A stretch of DNA of 64,000 bases from positions 1 to 64,000 of the forward strand of contig CACNAX010000001.1 of the NCBI GenBank assembly GCA_902618565.1, written 5' to 3'. This DNA is from an uncultured Pelagibacteraceae bacterium. Lineage in GTDB: Bacteria > Pseudomonadota > Alphaproteobacteria > Pelagibacterales > Pelagibacteraceae. A model generated the notes under the pieces. That model saw only the letters and a program-made list of their open reading frames with translations. It was not told the DNA's origin and did no database searches. A program made the position numbers and the translations under genes. Shown one piece after another: positions 50,840 to 60,574 of this stretch (positions are counted from its first letter, which is position 1; every line of letters starts with the position of its first letter).

Positions 50840-51309
50840 TAATAGTAAACGCCTTGCTTAAATGAATTTTTATCTAATGTTGGTAAATCTTTTTCAGTAT
50901 TTAAACCATGTGGCTCATTATATAAAATTTGTGAGTTAATCTCTCCTTGATTAGGAGTATCAGCTTCAGCTAATTTTGGTATAAATTTTCCCCAAGGTTT
51001 TGTTGTTATTGGTGATACAAAATTCTTCTCTGTACCGTTTCTAAATTTAATTCTCCAAGAAATAGTTCCTTTTTCTTCTTCTCTTCTAACTCTAACACTA
51101 TGACCCATTGGAGCAAAGTCAGCATATCCTCTTACATCAATTGCATGATTGGGACATGCCTTAACGCATGAATAGCATTCCCAACAAAAATTTGGTTCTA
51201 TATTTTTTGCTCTTCTAATAGTTTCGTCTATGTGCATGATATCTGATGGACATATATCTACACAATGACCACAACCATCACATCTAGTCATGTATACAAA
51301 AGTTGACAT
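50839..51309 (-). CDS. aprB: Adenylylsulfate reductase beta subunit (2x[4Fe-4S])
   Basis: MTRCDGCGHCVDICPSDIMHID, NFCWECYSCVKACPNHAIDVRGYADF. Confidence 0.96.
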   Translation of the reverse strand: MSTFVYMTRCDGCGHCVDICPSDIMHIDETIRRAKNIEPNFCWECYSCVKACPNHAIDVRGYADFAPMGHSVRVRREEEKGTISWRIKFRNGTEKNFVSPITTKPWGKFIPKLAEADTPNQGEINSQILYNEPHGLNTEKDLPTLDKNSFKQGVYY

Positions 51310-51348
51310 ATCTATTTATTACCTTTCTTTAAAATTTTATCAATCATA

Positions 51349-52143
51349 TTAATAGTGCTTTGGTGCCTCACGTTTAATTCCAAGTCCAAATTGTTCTGGA
51401 GCATCTGCAGGTGGAGGCAGGTTATCTCTAGAACCATCTGCTTCTGCTAAATTTTTTTGGATTGCAGCACCTGGTTTGTAAAACATATGAGCAAATTTAG
51501 ACCAGTAAACTCCTCCAAATAAAACTATATTAGCAACCGCAAACAAAATTAAAAATAAAATACTTAAACCAGTAGATCCTGAATATTGGAAATACGACCA
51601 AGCTAAACCAAACGTAGAAGATAATACTAAAGCTAAAACAAATAAATCTGCTTTTATGATTCTAAAAACTGAGTGAGCTTCAGCAGATACATCTACTCTT
51701 AAAAAAAACCAAAACCAATATGCTCCAAGGCAAGTTAAGATTGCACCAGCATGCCAAATGATTGGCCATATAGATGGGGTTATAGCATTAGGAGAAGAAT
51801 ATCCAAATATCATAACACCTGAACCGATCCAAAATAATATTGTTCCATACATGCCTAATACATGAGCAAACCTTCTTTTACCTAAACCTAATTCAGATGT
51901 AGTTCCAATATCATGCACTACTGTTTTAGAAATTATTGCTGTTTTCTCCCCAAGACTTAATTCTCTACTTGCTGCTTTTTTTGCTTTTTTAGCATTATTA
52001 AAAAAATATTTTACATTCTTCTTATGAATAATATCCATCAGTGTTCCAATCACCACCAATGCCAACATCAATAAAACAAATGCTTGCAAAGCAATTGAAG
52101 GAACTGTTGAGGAAAGTACAGCAAATGGATTTGTTGTGAACAT
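51349..52143 (-). CDS. aprM: AprM-type membrane anchor of APS reductase
   Basis: Multi-TM protein immediately upstream of aprBA in the same operon, a known SAR11 arrangement. Confidence 0.75.
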   Translation of the reverse strand: MFTTNPFAVLSSTVPSIALQAFVLLMLALVVIGTLMDIIHKKNVKYFFNNAKKAKKAASRELSLGEKTAIISKTVVHDIGTTSELGLGKRRFAHVLGMYGTILFWIGSGVMIFGYSSPNAITPSIWPIIWHAGAILTCLGAYWFWFFLRVDVSAEAHSVFRIIKADLFVLALVLSSTFGLAWSYFQYSGSTGLSILFLILFAVANIVLFGGVYWSKFAHMFYKPGAAIQKNLAEADGSRDNLPPPADAPEQFGLGIKREAPKHY

Positions 52144-52249
52144 ATTATTATCTCCGCTAAATATAATACTAATCTGAGTTCTTAATCTATAAAAAATATT
52201 AGTTCAACTGACTAATAATCTCATCTCAATAAAAAAATGTTAATAAAAG

Positions 52250-52648
52250 TTACTTTTTCCTTACATAATGCTGTTTAGAAGAAATTACAGCTCTAACACC
52301 ACCTTGAGGATTTTTAACATCATTTTTTCGTCTTGGAATCAAATGAATATGACAATGATTAATAGATTGTCCAGCAACCTTGCCGGAGTTAGTGCCAATG
52401 TTAAAACCCTTCACAGATTTATCACTCTTTTCAATTTTTTTTTTTAGTTTCTTTATTAATTTATTACACGCTAAGATTTCATTTGAAGTTAGATCAAAAT
52501 AATTTTTAACACACCGCTTTGGGATTATAAGTGAATGAAATTTTGATACAGGATAAGTGTCGGTAGTTGCATAAGCTAGTTCGTTTTCAAAAAGATATTC
52601 CTTTTTCTTTGTAAAACAGAATATGCACGGATTATTTGGATTTCTCAT
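52250..52648 (-). CDS. HIT family hydrolase
   Basis: CIFCFTKKKEYLFENELAYATTDTYPVSKFHSLIIPKR, GQSINHCHIHLIPRR (HxHxH). Confidence 0.95.
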   Translation of the reverse strand: MRNPNNPCIFCFTKKKEYLFENELAYATTDTYPVSKFHSLIIPKRCVKNYFDLTSNEILACNKLIKKLKKKIEKSDKSVKGFNIGTNSGKVAGQSINHCHIHLIPRRKNDVKNPQGGVRAVISSKQHYVRKK

Positions 52649-53421
52649 AAATAATTACTCAATTTTTTTTGTTTAAGTATTTGAGTTTTATATTTGCTTA
52701 CAAAAGTTTCATAAGATTTATATTTTTTTCTATTCCAGTTTTTCTCTTTTATAGATGAAACAGTGGAAACTCCCTTTCCAGATCCGATTAGAAGTATTTC
52801 CTCATATTGATTTAAATTATTAATATTAATATTAGTTTTTTTTATCCTAAAATTTTTTTCAAAAAACTTAAGATTTACTCCTCGATAAAATTTCCTGATA
52901 GGTGAATAATATTTATTATCTTTTATAAAAATAATATTTGAAGTTCCTGTTTCTAAAATTTTTCCATTTGAACAAAGAGCAATATCAGATTTTGTGTTAT
53001 CCATTTTAGATAAATTTTTTAAAATAAATTTATACTTCAAGTTTTTATGCTCAGGTTTAATTCTATTATAATTTACTAACTTTAACTGGAGATTTTTTTT
53101 AATTTTTAATTTGTCTCTCAAAGAAATAGAAATTAAACTTTTGGTAACTGCAATTCTCAATAAATGATTATAATTTTTTTGTTTATTTAAATTCGACTTA
53201 ATTATTTTAAATATATTTTTTTTTAAATTTCGATGATAAATTTTATAATTTTTAGTAGAGTTAATAAGATTTGTTATGTGTTCTTTAAAAAATAAAATCT
53301 TTTGAGGTTTTCCATAGATCCACATAGTTGTGAAAACCCCGTGGGCATTCCATAGATCTTTAAATTCTTTTTCTTTAAGATCTTTTCGACTGTAAGATTT
53401 TTTTAATAAGAATTTTACCAT
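52645..53421 (-). CDS. Class IV PLP enzyme, 4-amino-4-deoxychorismate lyase-like
   Basis: NGKILETGTSNIIFIKDNKYYSP; linked to pabA/pabB-like genes; start may be internal. Confidence 0.7.
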   Translation of the reverse strand: MVKFLLKKSYSRKDLKEKEFKDLWNAHGVFTTMWIYGKPQKILFFKEHITNLINSTKNYKIYHRNLKKNIFKIIKSNLNKQKNYNHLLRIAVTKSLISISLRDKLKIKKNLQLKLVNYNRIKPEHKNLKYKFILKNLSKMDNTKSDIALCSNGKILETGTSNIIFIKDNKYYSPIRKFYRGVNLKFFEKNFRIKKTNININNLNQYEEILLIGSGKGVSTVSSIKEKNWNRKKYKSYETFVSKYKTQILKQKKLSNYL

Positions 53422-53941
53422 TTGTTGTTAAAAAAGATTCTGGATGAAATTGAAAACCATATACATCATCTCTTTTGTTTTCAAAAGCCATAGCAATATT
53501 AGTTTTAGCGCATCTCATAGTAATATCAAAATTTTCTTTAATAAATGGCTCTTGAAGCTTAAGTGAGTGATATCTTCCGACTTTAAATTTAGAATTCTTT
53601 CTAAAGATGGATTTATTCGAAACAACTTTTACTTCAGATTGATAACCATGAAATATTCTCCTTTGTTGAATAATTTTGGCATTTTCACAATGTAATATTT
53701 GCTGATACCCTAAGCAAATTCCTATGATTTTTTTTTTTCCTTTAAATTTATTATAAATTTTTGAAGTATTTGGATAATCTTTGGGTGAACCAGGTCCAGG
53801 AGATAACACAATTATATTAGCTTTATTTAATAAATTGTTGTTTATTTCAAAATAATTTGAACAATAAACTTTATCAAACTGAGAGAATTGATGAACTACA
53901 TTCCATGTGAATGAATCCTGGTGATCTATTATATAAATCAT
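53375..53941 (-). CDS. Glutamine amidotransferase (aminodeoxychorismate/anthranilate synthase component II)
   Basis: MIYIIDHQDSFTWNVVHQF, VLSPGPGSPKDYP, IIGICLGYQQI, FQFHPES. Confidence 0.9.
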   Translation of the reverse strand: MIYIIDHQDSFTWNVVHQFSQFDKVYCSNYFEINNNLLNKANIIVLSPGPGSPKDYPNTSKIYNKFKGKKKIIGICLGYQQILHCENAKIIQQRRIFHGYQSEVKVVSNKSIFRKNSKFKVGRYHSLKLQEPFIKENFDITMRCAKTNIAMAFENKRDDVYGFQFHPESFLTTNGKILIKKILQSKRS

Positions 53942-55152
53942 TTAAATAATTCTAATAATGATTTAGCTTTGATAAAATTTTCATTGAATTCTTTTTTTGC
54001 TGCACTATCTAATACAACTCCAGATGCTGCAGATATTTCTGATGTATTTTTATAATTTAGTATAGATCTTATTATTATGTTAAATCTCATATCTTTATTA
54101 AATTTTATATAGCCAAAACTACCTGTAAAAATATTTCTATTCTCTTTTTCTTGTTGATTTAATAATTCCAAAGTTCGTACTTTTGGACAGCCTATGACTG
54201 ATCCGCCGGGCATCATAGATTTGATAATATTTTTTACAGTCATACCCTTTAATAGGCTTCCAGATATAGTTGTAACATAATGAAATAAGTGCCTGTATTC
54301 CTCAACATACTTTTCTTTATCAATTTTTACTGTTCCTGGAATACAAACTCTGGATAAGTCACTTCTTTCCATATCAACAATCATATTGTGTTCTTTGGTC
54401 TCTTTAGAATTATTTCTAAAAAACTTTAGGGCACTAGATCTGTTCATTTTTTTACTTTTTCGTAATGTGCCCGCAATAGGTTTGGTAATGATTTTATTAC
54501 CCTTTTTTAATAATAAAGTTTCAGGTGAGCAACTAACAATAGAATAGTTTTTATCTCTTATCATAAAAGATTCTGGTGAAGCATTTGACTTCATTAATCT
54601 CCAGAAAAAATTAATAGGATTTATTGAAGATTTATTACGATATTTTGTACAAATTTTTATTTGATATGTTTCTCCTTGTCTTATTTTTTTTGAAAAAATA
54701 TCAAATATTTTTTTATATTTTTGATATTTAATATTTAATTTAAATGGTGATAAAATTTTAGTTGATTTAAAATAATTATTAAATTCTTGCTTTTTATTAT
54801 TTGAAAATATTAAAATATTATCTCTAATTTTAATGATTGTCTCTGGTTTGTAAAAAACTCCTTTATAAAAACCATTTTTTGACTGTTTGCTAATTTTAAT
54901 ACCAAGTAAATAATTTAAAATTTCATATCCAAAAAAACCAACATATTGATCAGTTTCTTTTTTATATTTCATTCTTTCAAAAGAGTTTAAAAATTTATGT
55001 ATATTTTTTTTTGTTAAATTAATTTTTTTAGAAAAATCTGTATAAATGTCATAACCATTATCAACTTTGTAGATTATCAGTGGCTTATCCGACTGATAAA
55101 GTTTTTCCAAATACGGATTAAATTTAAGTTTATGCGATTTGCGGTCTTTCAA
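53938..55152 (-). CDS. Chorismate-binding enzyme (PabB/TrpE component I)
   Basis: RQGETYQIKICTKYRNK, TKPIAGTLRKSK, MPGGSVIGCPKVRTLELL, FTGSFGYI. Confidence 0.88.
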   Translation of the reverse strand: MKDRKSHKLKFNPYLEKLYQSDKPLIIYKVDNGYDIYTDFSKKINLTKKNIHKFLNSFERMKYKKETDQYVGFFGYEILNYLLGIKISKQSKNGFYKGVFYKPETIIKIRDNILIFSNNKKQEFNNYFKSTKILSPFKLNIKYQKYKKIFDIFSKKIRQGETYQIKICTKYRNKSSINPINFFWRLMKSNASPESFMIRDKNYSIVSCSPETLLLKKGNKIITKPIAGTLRKSKKMNRSSALKFFRNNSKETKEHNMIVDMERSDLSRVCIPGTVKIDKEKYVEEYRHLFHYVTTISGSLLKGMTVKNIIKSMMPGGSVIGCPKVRTLELLNQQEKENRNIFTGSFGYIKFNKDMRFNIIIRSILNYKNTSEISAASGVVLDSAAKKEFNENFIKAKSLLELFK

Positions 55153-56350
55153 TTGGCTTCTCTTTTATAGGTAAATGTATCAAACCAGCAAAAATAGATA
55201 ATGCGATAGATATGTACCAAGCATAATCAAAATTGCCGTTAAGTTCGTAGAAAACTCCACTCAAATAAGCTCCTAAAAAAGATCCAATTTGATGACTTAC
55301 AAAAACAATTCCATATAACAATCCAATATACTTAGTACCAAATACCTTGCCTATTATTCCATTCGTTGGTGGAACTGTTGATAGCCACAACATTCCAAAT
55401 GTTATTCCAAAGATTACTGAATTAAAAACACTTGGTGGTAGGAATATGAAATAAATAATTGATACTCCTCTTAGTAGATAAATTGCACTTAATAAAATTT
55501 TTTGACTGTATCTAGTTGCAAGATATCCACTTGTAATTGTTCCAACCATATTAAAAAGTCCAATTAAAGCCAAAACCATTGCTGCGCACCAATCTGGTAA
55601 TCCTTTATCAATCATGTAAGTGGGTATATGAGTTGCTACTAAAGCAATGTGCCAACCGCATACAAAGAAACCTAAAGTAAGATAGATGTAACTTTTATTT
55701 GAAAAAGCCTCTTTTAAAGCTTCTCTAGCTGTTTGATTGTTATTTTGATTTGTACCGACAGGTATTTTTGGTGTTGAAACAAATAATGCTACTATTAATC
55801 CTAGACCTAAAAAGAAACAGAAAAATAGCATTGTATTTTCCCACCCATGTTCAACAAGTGAATATCTAGTGATTAATGGTGATATAAAATATCCAAAAGA
55901 TCCTGCTGAGGTTACTATTCCTGTTGCTATTGTTCTGCTTGATACTGGAAAATGTTTTGCAACAACTGAAACAGGTATACTGATAGCTGTAGATCCCAGT
56001 CCAACACCAACTAATATTCCAATTGTTATAGTAAAATAATAACCAGTATTAAAACCTGAATAAAACAATAAAATTGCTAACAAATAAAAAACAAAACCAA
56101 TAAAGATTGCAATATTACCACCATACTTATCCGTAATAATTCCAAACATAGGACTGAAAACACCCCACAATAAGAGCTGTAATCCCATTGTAAAGCCGAA
56201 CTGTGTTATGGTGATATCTAAATCAGTTGCAAAATCAAAATAAAACATTCCAAAAGTTTGTCTTATTCCTAATGCAATAATAACAACAGCAGATGCAGCT
56301 ATTACAGTAACTAATGCTTTTTTTGTTGGAAAAAATTTTGTGTCATTCAT
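55130..56350 (-). CDS. MFS transporter
   Basis: 12-TM pattern; GLQLLLWGVFSPMFGIITDKYGGN. Confidence 0.88.
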   Translation of the reverse strand: MNDTKFFPTKKALVTVIAASAVVIIALGIRQTFGMFYFDFATDLDITITQFGFTMGLQLLLWGVFSPMFGIITDKYGGNIAIFIGFVFYLLAILLFYSGFNTGYYFTITIGILVGVGLGSTAISIPVSVVAKHFPVSSRTIATGIVTSAGSFGYFISPLITRYSLVEHGWENTMLFFCFFLGLGLIVALFVSTPKIPVGTNQNNNQTAREALKEAFSNKSYIYLTLGFFVCGWHIALVATHIPTYMIDKGLPDWCAAMVLALIGLFNMVGTITSGYLATRYSQKILLSAIYLLRGVSIIYFIFLPPSVFNSVIFGITFGMLWLSTVPPTNGIIGKVFGTKYIGLLYGIVFVSHQIGSFLGAYLSGVFYELNGNFDYAWYISIALSIFAGLIHLPIKEKPIERPQIA

Positions 56351-57525
56351 CTTACAGATTTAATAGCCTGTTTAATGTCAGCAATCAAATCATTTGGGTC
56401 TTCTAAACCAATATGCAATCTTATAATATGTTCGTTATTACTCAGCTTTGTGTAGCTCCTATTACCCAGTGCCAATTTGTCTTGATATAAAGCAAGACTT
56501 TCAAATCCACCCCAGCTGTAACCATGGGCAAATAATTTTAGTTTATTCAAAAATTTAATTACAGAGTTTTTATTTTTAGAAATAATTTTTACACCCATTA
56601 ACCCAGATGATCCTGAGTAATACTTTTTCCACATTTTGTATTGTTTGATATTTTTTTTAATTGGGTAAAAAACCTCTTTAACTTTTTTTTGTTTGCTCAA
56701 AAAATTAGCTACCTTAATGGTATTTTCTTGATGCTTGTCTAGCCTAATATCTAATGTTCTTAGTCCTCTCATAATTAAATAAGCATCATCAGGACTTAGT
56801 CTTAAACCAACTGCTTTTTGACTTAATTCCACTTGCTTAAACAGCCTTTTTTTAATTGCTAAACTGCCACCCATAACATCTGAATGACCAGAATAATATT
56901 TTGTGGCTGAAACTATAGACATATCAAAACCTAAGTCTAAAGGCTTTATCAGATAAGGTGTTCCCCAAGTGTTATCAATAGCTGTATAAATATTCTTATT
57001 CTTAGCAAAAGATAATATTTTTTTTAAATCTTGAAATTCGAATGTGTTACTTCCAGGGTTTTCAACAAAAATAAGTTTAGTCTTAATTGTAATTTTTTTT
57101 TTTAAGTCATCTAAGTTTTTTGGATCATAAAAAACTGCTTTAATATTGAATTTTTTTAAATATTCTTCGGTTAAAAATCTTGTGGGAGAGTAGACTGAGT
57201 CCGTTATAATTATTTCATCACCAGGTCTTACAACACTAATCACTCCAAGAAAAACTGCACCAAATCCTGTTGGTGTTAAATAAACTTGATAAGCATTTTC
57301 AATTTTTCTTAATAGTTTTTGTAGTGCAAAAGTTGTTGATGTTCCTTTTCTACCATAATCAAAATTTTTGCTTAAAGGATTTTTTTTATAATTGCTTTGT
57401 GTTTTCTTTATATCTTGTAAAGTTTTAAATATTATCGTTGAAGCTCTTACTACTGGCGGATTAACTGACTGATTTTGATAATCTTTTCCTACTTGTTTTA
57501 AAAAAGTTTTAACTGAATTAACCAT
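56347..57525 (-). CDS. metC: Cystathionine beta-lyase (Cys/Met metabolism PLP enzyme)
   Basis: FDYGRKGTSTTFALQKLLRKIE, YLTPTGFGAVFLGVISVVRPGDEI, SATKYYSGHSDVMGG. Confidence 0.9.
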   Translation of the reverse strand: MVNSVKTFLKQVGKDYQNQSVNPPVVRASTIIFKTLQDIKKTQSNYKKNPLSKNFDYGRKGTSTTFALQKLLRKIENAYQVYLTPTGFGAVFLGVISVVRPGDEIIITDSVYSPTRFLTEEYLKKFNIKAVFYDPKNLDDLKKKITIKTKLIFVENPGSNTFEFQDLKKILSFAKNKNIYTAIDNTWGTPYLIKPLDLGFDMSIVSATKYYSGHSDVMGGSLAIKKRLFKQVELSQKAVGLRLSPDDAYLIMRGLRTLDIRLDKHQENTIKVANFLSKQKKVKEVFYPIKKNIKQYKMWKKYYSGSSGLMGVKIISKNKNSVIKFLNKLKLFAHGYSWGGFESLALYQDKLALGNRSYTKLSNNEHIIRLHIGLEDPNDLIADIKQAIKSVR

Positions 57526-57600
57526 AAAAAAATTGATTAGTTATATTGACAATGCTATATCCCTCAAATAAGTCAATAAAATTGTAAAACTAAGGAGATT

Positions 57601-57684
57601 ATGGGATACCCTAAAAAGCATAGAGGCCGAAGGAAAATGGGCTCAAAAAAAAGACGAGCAAGAAAGAAAAATAAGAAAAAATAG
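57601..57684 (+). CDS. 27-aa extremely basic small protein MGYPKKHRGRRKMGSKKRRARKKNKKK
   Basis: ATG preceded by TAAGGAGATT; stop TAG at 57682-57684; not in ORF track (short). Confidence 0.7.
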   Translation: MGYPKKHRGRRKMGSKKRRARKKNKKK

Positions 57685-57698
57685 AAAAAATAAATTAA

Positions 57699-58337
57699 AT
57701 GCTTAAATACATCAAAGCATTTGCTATAGGCTGTTTTATAATACCCATATTAACAGTTACAGTTTCCTACTTAATATCCATACATTTAGATTTAGTTCCA
57801 AAATGTATTCCTTTCTTTGAGGGCTGTACATCTATTTCGAGAACAGGAAGGTATGAACCAGTAAAATATTATTTTAAGTTTTTTATGTTTGTATACGTTT
57901 TATTTTTGTTTTTTTATTGGTATTGTTTAATTGGTTACATACAAAACGAGAATAAAATACTTTTATATACTTTATCATTTTTTAGCTTAATTTTTTTAAT
58001 TTTATATTTAACTTTTCTAGGAGAAGGAAGGACATATGAGTTTTTTAGAAGAATTGGTATATATATTTATATTTTATTTATAATTTTTACTCAATATTTT
58101 GTATCGAGGAGAATTATTAAGAATAAAGATTTTTTAAAAGATAAGTTTGATTTTAAATTTGTTAAATTAAAAAATTTATTAAGTCTATTTTTAATAATAA
58201 TTGGCATTTTGCTGCTGCCAATTTTAATTATAAAAATTGATGAATATCCAAATATTAAAAATATAATATCTTGGAACTATTTTGTTTTAGTTCAATTATA
58301 TTTTCTAATATCATATTTTTCTTTAAAAGTTAGGTAA
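57699..58337 (+). CDS. Integral membrane protein, unknown function
   Basis: Multiple hydrophobic segments; 14 nt downstream of the 27-aa ORF. Confidence 0.65.
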   Translation: MLKYIKAFAIGCFIIPILTVTVSYLISIHLDLVPKCIPFFEGCTSISRTGRYEPVKYYFKFFMFVYVLFLFFYWYCLIGYIQNENKILLYTLSFFSLIFLILYLTFLGEGRTYEFFRRIGIYIYILFIIFTQYFVSRRIIKNKDFLKDKFDFKFVKLKNLLSLFLIIIGILLLPILIIKIDEYPNIKNIISWNYFVLVQLYFLISYFSLKVR

Positions 58338-59445
58338 TCCAACCTCCACCAAGAACTTTGTGGCCATATTGATCTTCTTTATAAAAAACACATGCTTGTC
58401 CAGGTGAAATACCATCTTCTGGGTTAACTAATTTTACCTCTGCTTTATTATCATTTAAAATATTTACATTAGCACTTAATAGTTTGCCTGTAGACCTTAC
58501 TTTGACAAGAATATTTTGACCTAATTCTTTCTTTTCAGATAGTAGATTTATACTTTTTAAATTAATTTTCTTTTTCCCAAGATGCTCTCTTCCGCCAACA
58601 ATTATCTCATTATTTTCTGCATCAATTTTAATTACATATAATGCCTCTTTGTCAGCTACTTTAATTCCTTTTCTTTGACCAATAGTAAAATTTATAATTC
58701 CATCATGAACTCCAATTACTTCACCATTTAGATTTTTTATATTACCTTTTTTTAAGGAATCTGGCTTAAACTTTTTTATTACTGATGAATAGTCTCCGTT
58801 AGGAACAAAACATATATCTTGACTATCTGGCTTATCTGCAACATTTAAATTTAGTTTTTTAGCAATTTCTCTAGTTTCATTTTTTAACATTCCACCTAAT
58901 GGAAATCGTAAATAATTTAATTGCTCTCTTGTAGTGTTGAATAGAAAATAACTTTGATCTCTATTTTCATCTACTGCTCTATACATATTATTTTTTTCAT
59001 TTATTGTTATATTTTTTACATAATGACCTGTAATCAAAGCATCAGCATTTAAATCTTTAGCAACTTCATACAAATCTTTAAATTTGACAGTTTGATTACA
59101 CTGTATGCATGGTATTGGAGTTTCTCCTTTTAAGTAACTTTCTACAAAATTATCAATAACACCTTGCTTAAATTTATCTTGGTAATAAAGAATTTTATGA
59201 TCAATATCTAATTTATGAGCAACTCTTTTTGCATCTATAACATCTTGGCCTGAGCAACATACTTTTGATTTAACAACTTCTTTACTATCGTTGTATAGTT
59301 TTAATGTTATGCCGGTAACATTATATCCTTGCATTTTCATCAAACCTGCAACTGTAGATGAGTCTACACCACCAGACATAGCTACAATTACTTTTGTATC
59401 AGACGGTTTCTTATCTAATCCAATTGAGTTTAACTCTAAATTCAT
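58330..59445 (-). CDS. mnmA: tRNA-specific 2-thiouridylase
   Basis: [69 protein letters not shown]. Confidence 0.97.
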   Translation of the reverse strand: MNLELNSIGLDKKPSDTKVIVAMSGGVDSSTVAGLMKMQGYNVTGITLKLYNDSKEVVKSKVCCSGQDVIDAKRVAHKLDIDHKILYYQDKFKQGVIDNFVESYLKGETPIPCIQCNQTVKFKDLYEVAKDLNADALITGHYVKNITINEKNNMYRAVDENRDQSYFLFNTTREQLNYLRFPLGGMLKNETREIAKKLNLNVADKPDSQDICFVPNGDYSSVIKKFKPDSLKKGNIKNLNGEVIGVHDGIINFTIGQRKGIKVADKEALYVIKIDAENNEIIVGGREHLGKKKINLKSINLLSEKKELGQNILVKVRSTGKLLSANVNILNDNKAEVKLVNPEDGISPGQACVFYKEDQYGHKVLGGGWIT

Positions 59446-59486
59446 GTGGTGGTATTTATACTCATTTCTATTATAAGTAAAATCAA

Positions 59487-59654
59487 ATGATTTTAGATTT
59501 TGAACCAGGTGATAAAGTTATAAATCCTAATAATAAAGATTGGGGAATAGGACAAGTACAGTCAATTATTAAAGAAAAAGTTACTGTGAATTTCGAAAAT
59601 GTAGGAAAAAAAGTTATCAATGCTAAAAATATCGAATTAGAAAAGTTAGAATAA
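59487..59654 (+). CDS. DUF3553-like 55-aa protein
   Basis: [55 protein letters not shown]; divergent from mnmA, TAA followed directly by the next ATG. Confidence 0.8.
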   Translation: MILDFEPGDKVINPNNKDWGIGQVQSIIKEKVTVNFENVGKKVINAKNIELEKLE

Positions 59655-60425
59655 ATGAAACAAATCGAAATAAAGGCAGCTATTGAAAATCTGATTGACA
59701 CTTTTTTATACGCAGGAAAAGTTTCAATAGAATTAAGAAAAAAAGGCTTAATAAAAGAAATTAAGGAAGATAATACACCTGTTAGCAATGGCGATCTTGA
59801 AGTTAATAGAATTTTAACTGAAAAAATAAATAACTTAACTCCTCAAATACCGATTGTATCAGAAGAAACTAGTCATAATAAATCCAAGAAAGATTTAAAA
59901 AATTTTTGGCTAATAGATCCAATTGATGGCACTTATGATTATATTAATGATCTTGACGAATTTACTCTAAATGCTGGTTTAATAATTAATAATCGAGCAG
60001 TAGCAGGTATAATTTATGCACCCGCTAAAAATAGATTATTTTATTCTTATGAGAAAGGTTGTTCATTTGAAATAATTAATAGTCAACATGTAAAATTAGA
60101 CTGTTCAAAAATTTCAAATAATAAACTTAAATTTGTATCATATTCAAATAAACTAAAACCTGAAATTAATAAAATTTATCAAACAATGAATGTTAGCGAA
60201 TTTAAAAGGATGAAAAGTTCTTTAAAATTTTGTGTAATAGCTTCAAATGAATACGACGGCTATGTTGCAGAGCCTAGAGCATGTGAATGGGATATAGCAG
60301 CTGGGCATGCTATTCTTGAAAATGCAGGGGGTATAGTTACAGATTTTGAGGGAAATGAAATACTTTACGGAAAAGAAAATTTTAAAAATCCTAGTATAAT
60401 TTTGAAAAGAAATAAAAATATATAA
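59655..60425 (+). CDS. cysQ: 3'(2'),5'-bisphosphate nucleotidase / inositol monophosphatase family
   Basis: IVSEETSH, FWLIDPIDGTYDYINDLDEFTLNAGLI, EPRACEWDIAAGHAILENAGG. Confidence 0.9.
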   Translation: MKQIEIKAAIENLIDTFLYAGKVSIELRKKGLIKEIKEDNTPVSNGDLEVNRILTEKINNLTPQIPIVSEETSHNKSKKDLKNFWLIDPIDGTYDYINDLDEFTLNAGLIINNRAVAGIIYAPAKNRLFYSYEKGCSFEIINSQHVKLDCSKISNNKLKFVSYSNKLKPEINKIYQTMNVSEFKRMKSSLKFCVIASNEYDGYVAEPRACEWDIAAGHAILENAGGIVTDFEGNEILYGKENFKNPSIILKRNKNI

Positions 60426-60574
60426 TGAGTGAACAATTAAGAATAATATTAATTATAATAGTTTCTGTATCAATTTTTGGATTAATAGTATTTGTGATGG
60501 TAAAAAACTATATCAAAAGCAAAATTCAGTATTATTTAGAAGAAAAGAATAAAAAGTCTAAAGAAGATTTATAA
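60425..60574 (+). CDS. 49-aa single-TM small protein
   Basis: MSEQLRIILIIIVSVSIFGLIVFVMVKNYIKSKIQYYLEEKNKKSKEDL; start overlaps the cysQ stop (TATAATGAG). Confidence 0.7.
   Translation: MSEQLRIILIIIVSVSIFGLIVFVMVKNYIKSKIQYYLEEKNKKSKEDL

Noticed and set aside
59483-59788. - strand 101-aa ORF
   Set aside because: Opposite to the better supported DUF3553-like gene and the cysQ start.
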